A DNA stretch of 64,000 nucleotides, from assembly GCA_034620365.1 (NCBI GenBank), contig JAQGEQ010000094.1:145500-209499 (forward strand), read 5' to 3'. The notes beneath the pieces were generated by a model. It searched no databases. It was given only the letters and a program-made list of their open reading frames with translations, and had not been told where the DNA came from. Position numbers and translations under genes: made by a program. The stretch comes from Pegea sp. RAD2-039 (taxonomy: Eukaryota > Chordata > Thaliacea > Salpida > Salpidae). This document shows positions 60,610 through 64,000 of this stretch, piece by piece; position 1 is the stretch's first letter; every line of letters starts with the position of its first letter.

Positions 60610-61835
60610 ACTCATTATAGAAGCTATAAATGTTATAAGACTACAATGTACAGAAAATTCTAATAAAATAATAGAAAAATCATAATAAAATTTAAATGAC
60701 AAATCTTGAGTTTAAAAAACATTCTTAAAGTATTGTTTATAAAATTGAAGTTTTTGAAAAGTATGAAAAGAGAACTTGATTGAATATTACTAAATAATAA
60801 TAAATTTATATATATCAAATAGATGAATTTTTTAATCACTATAAAGTATATAATTGTTTTGTTAAAAATAATTAGTCTAATATTAAATATGATTAGTATA
60901 ATTTAATTAAAAAAAATTAAATTAATTAATTAAAATTTTATAAACATAGAATTAGTCAAATTTCTATAAAAAACAGTTTTTAAAAACAGAATTCGAATAA
61001 ATTGATTCAGAGTAAACTTATGTTTTAAAACAACAATTAAAAAATATGATTTAAAAACTTTTAAGAGAAATAAAAAAATATAAGTAATAGTAGTGTCTAA
61101 TTAATATTCAAATGCATCGGAAAGCCATTTACTGAAGGAAACTAGATTGTACTTAGTCTAGAAAGTCATTTTTGTAAAAAAACCATTTTAGAGTTTTCTG
61201 AGAAAGTTAGATTATTTTTTTGTTTAGAATCTTTGATGATTAAATTTATTAGAAAATAAAATGATCTAGTTTTATAGGTTTTTGTAAAAATATTTGCATG
61301 AATATACACAAATATGTGGTAATGAAGCAGCAAAGTTTTAGGATTTTTATGATATACAGTAACAGTTATTTGTTAATGTATATTCTCGTGAAAACTAACA
61401 TATTCTCAGTAAATGAATAGATTATTATTATTATAAAGCAAAATGCTTTGCTCACTTCATGCATCAAACTAAGTGGGCTAGAAAATTTTATTTATAATGT
61501 TTATGTCTTAATACTTTTTCAACAGAACTATATCATTAACTAATTACAAAAAAGTGTAAAACCAAAAGTTAGATAAGAAACTTATATTAAACTTTATGCT
61601 TCTTTACTATGAATTTTATGAGAAATGCTAAAATCTATTTTTAAAAATGTTTCATCAACAAACTTTTGGGTATATTTATTTAATAAAAATGTTATCACCT
61701 TTTCAGGTTAAACGTATATCAACTTTTAATTAATGTTTTTAAACTGAGAAAATAATCAAAAACTGTATTGCTTAAGATTACAACTTTCAATTTAATAGCA
61801 AACTAAAAAGAGTACTATTTAATAATTACAATGAC
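60610..61835. other. Intergenic or 5' region of the dsRBD-DZF gene, AT-rich
   Basis: No further exon could be linked in frame upstream of the ATG at 60,605. The sequence is very AT-rich and without recognisable repeats. Confidence 0.4.
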
Positions 61836-61839
61836 CTAT

Positions 61840-62160
61840 TTTGGCCGAGTATTAATTCGGCCATTTTGGGTGTGCTATAAAAATAAAGTCAAAAATAAAA
61901 CACGGTTGAGCGCAACCAAACTAGAAAACTTGTTAGAGTTTCTTCTTGATCTTTGATGTTACTTTTTCTGTTCTTTAGTTGTTTGTAGAGTAGAAAGCGC
62001 CATTTGAAAATATAGTCCTATTAACTGTTATCGATTTCATATCGCGCTTGCATGAACACTTAGAACAAAAACAAAGGCGGCCGATGTTATCTTTACCCTT
62101 TAAGAGTTCTCCATACAAAAGATTTTGTACATGTCATCGTGCAGAGCGATAGATAGTCTT
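61840..62160 (-). promoter_or_regulatory. CpG-richer island, possible promoter / 5' exon
   Basis: Within a very AT-rich region this stretch holds several CpGs, a GGCCGA-N8-TCGGCC palindrome (61,843-61,862) and GGCGGCCG. On minus there are two ATGs in favourable context: AAAATGGCC near 61,871 and CAAATGGCG near 62,005. The second opens 14 codons to a GTAACA donor-like site. It may be the promoter and 5' UTR of the minus-strand dsRBD-DZF gene 1.2 kb downstream; a phase-compatible coding link was not found. Confidence 0.35.
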
Positions 62161-62164
62161 GTAA

Positions 62165-63360
62165 GTTTTTAGATAAGGTTCATTAAGGTAAATAAAGATT
62201 TAGGATGTTAAAAATGATTGCAGAAGTAATAAGAAACGATCAGCTCAAAGCTATATGGATGTATCTTTTATTTTTATCGGAGGTAACTCACTAAATAAAT
62301 TACAGAGGCTTTCTGAAAGATTTTGAAGACTCGTCAGAGAAAAAAAATAATTTTCAGCGAACCGAAAAAAAGGATACTTTTATCAATATTGTTTATTATA
62401 TTTTTTGACAATGAAATATAAAAATATATGTTTGAAACTTGTTTAATGTATTTAATACTTTTTTTGAATTTTTTTAAACAAAATGATTTCTTTATTTTGC
62501 TTGCATTTATTTTTCTCTTTCTTATGCTACTAATATAAACTTATTTTTGAAAAATGTATATCATGCTCAATTACAATTTCCTTCTTCCTCTTTTTCTGTT
62601 CAAACAAATAACTTTCAAAGTTTCCCTTCCTGTTTAACTGTTTCTAGTGGTCATTGATTTTTTTGTTTAATAAATAATCTTAAATAAAATACTTATTTTT
62701 CCTAAAAATGCCAATTACTTTTTAAAAATTATTTTATCTTGTATGAAACAATTTCATTCAATTAGTTTTTTATTTTATCTGCTAATTTCTTTTAAGCAGT
62801 TCAATCTTTAAAGCAACATTAAATAGAAAACTTTTTATATAAAATTAGTTTGTCGAGAAATATCGATAACCTAATGAGTTTGAGGTTTTATGGGTAAGTT
62901 AAATTAAAAGATATAATTTACAACTTTTTAAGAGGTGATTCAAAAATAGTTTAATCTCTTAATTGATTTTTTTCAGTTTTTATTTGATTAAAAGATAATA
63001 TTAAAGTGTTTTACTTATTTATTGTTGTCGAAAGTAAAAGTTTACAAAGCTTGTTCTTAACAAATGATATTTGATTTAGCTGTACAAAATTAAAAGCAAG
63101 TTTAAAAGATGTACTCTTTATTCATGTCAAAGTAAAAATTCCATGGCACAGATATTTGTACCAATCGATTCTGTGTTTAAGGTTAAATCATCTTAAACAA
63201 CAGTTGACAAGGTAGAAACAAAAAGGTTATACAAAAGTTTTTTAACAAGAAAGAAACACCAAACAGAAACAGGTAAAAATAAATTGAAATTAGAACAAGC
63301 GCATTGGATTACAACATTCAAGTTGTAATTTACAAAGTGAAATCAGAAACTGATTAACTT
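62165..63360. other. Intergenic, AT-rich
   Basis: No gene or repeat recognised. Confidence 0.4.
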
Positions 63361-63369
63361 TAGCAATTG

Positions 63370-64000
63370 CTAATCATAGTAACTTATTTGTAAAAAGCAA
63401 GTTCCTATTGCTTTCTGAGAAGCCTGAAAAAAAATTAAAAATTAAATTTTTAAATTATTACCTGAAAAATTGTATCTTGTTAAACTTTACTTACAGAAAT
63501 TATCACTCCATTAGGAAGAGGCCCTTTAACTGAAATAGTTTTGTGGGTTTTCCCTTTTATTTCATAAACTACTCCATCATACTCTACTGTCACATAGCCA
63601 GTCTCCTGACAAGTATCAGTTTCGATATTCTCGTATACACCAGCACTCCCAATTGCTGAAAACAGAAAGCTATTGAACAGTTTGCTTGTGATAATTAAAA
63701 TGTTATTAAATTTGATAATTTTTTTAATAATTAAAATAGTTTGTTAAACCAGCTTAATTATTAAAGTTGGTATTTGATTTACTTAAGTGAATGGCTTTTG
63801 GAGTAGAATTTGGTAATTCAGTGATAACTAGTCCTTTTGCACCTTCAGGAATTTCAAAATTTCTTCTGAGCAGTACTCCTAATTAGAAAGAATTATTTTT
63901 GATTTAATAAGAAATAAGAGATTTACTATCATTAGGGATATCAAGTTGATAAACTTCAGAATGGAAAGTACAGCTACTTCCATCTCCTCCGCAAACTCCA
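63370..64000 (-). CDS. ADAMTS-family protein, Cys-rich end and spacer (partial, runs off the edge)
   Basis: Four minus-strand exons: 63927 to beyond 64000, 63783-63878, 63496-63655 and 63370-63423, with consistent phases and GT-AG sites (the third exon's downstream edge is 63,495/63,496). The first visible residues, GVCGGDGSSC, are the signature at the Cys-rich/spacer junction of ADAMTS proteins. The following beta-rich 120 residues (FEIPEGAKGLVITELPNST, TVEYDGVVYEI) fit the spacer domain, which in ADAMTSs contacts substrate and matrix. The protein ends at QISYYD and stop (63,370) with no further thrombospondin repeats, so it is a short ADAMTS or ADAMTSL form. The catalytic region lies beyond the window, so activity cannot be judged. 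Confidence 0.85.

Noticed and set aside
1-64000. CRISPR arrays, bacterial operons or ribosome-binding sites
   Set aside because: The window is spliced eukaryotic DNA. No regularly spaced direct-repeat array with unique spacers was seen.

Overview
This is AT-rich eukaryotic nuclear DNA, roughly three quarters A+T by eye. It has GT-AG introns, short exons, truncated LINE copies and long gene-poor stretches. TGF-beta, ADAMTS-like, RhoGAP and dsRBD/DZF genes show an animal. Base composition and a gene made of very small, mostly phase-symmetric exons fit a flatworm-like invertebrate, but this is inference; other AT-rich invertebrates are possible.

Layout. 1-5.4 kb: intergenic, a tRNA-like relic, a LINE tail, and a decayed single-pass membrane-protein gene (minus). 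5.41-15.45 kb: a large imperfect palindrome. Each arm carries the same tRNA-Asp(GTC)/tRNA-Ile(AAT) pair, a LINE scrap, and the 3' part of a microexon gene. The complete gene (20 exons, 299 codons) runs 9,652-13,836 on plus; a 5'-truncated six-exon copy lies divergently at 7,025-8,345 on minus. 15.5-21 kb: a tRNA-Ser-like relic, a single-exon NTF2-like gene, LINE copies, and a trichohyalin-like Gln/Glu/Arg heptad-repeat gene. 21-26 kb: gene-poor, with a zinc-finger relic. 26.4-28.5 kb: a complete three-exon TGF-beta superfamily ligand with a TATA box, preceded by a 0.6 kb element with terminal inverted repeats that carry TGACGTCA. 28.5-39 kb: gene-poor, with LINE scraps, an Ig-TM gene or pseudogene, coiled-coil relics, and an orphan copy of one microexon. 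39-42.9 kb: an ARHGAP6/36-like RhoGAP gene whose exons and short introns contain eleven exact TGACGTCA octamers within 1.13 kb. 43.5-45.3 kb: a frameshifted RING relic and repeats. 47.2-50.7 kb: a complete 16-exon ADAMTS-like gene (685 aa) that has lost its zinc-binding and catalytic residues. 50.7-56.8 kb: repeats and intergenic DNA. 56.8-60.6 kb: a complete 16-exon gene (593 aa) joining two DHX9/MLE-type dsRNA-binding domains to an NF90/NF45-type DZF domain, with no helicase. 63.4-64 kb: the C-terminal (spacer) part of a second ADAMTS-family gene, running off the edge.

The most unusual items are the dsRBD-dsRBD-DZF gene, the microexon gene inside the tRNA-bearing palindrome, the inactive ADAMTS, and the TGACGTCA cluster. 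The exon models for the microexon, TGF-beta, ADAMTS-like and dsRBD-DZF genes were assembled by hand. Each sums to an exact multiple of three and uses GT-AG sites throughout. No shared pathway is evident. The TGF-beta ligand and the two ADAMTS-family proteins are secreted or extracellular; the RhoGAP and dsRBD-DZF proteins are intracellular.
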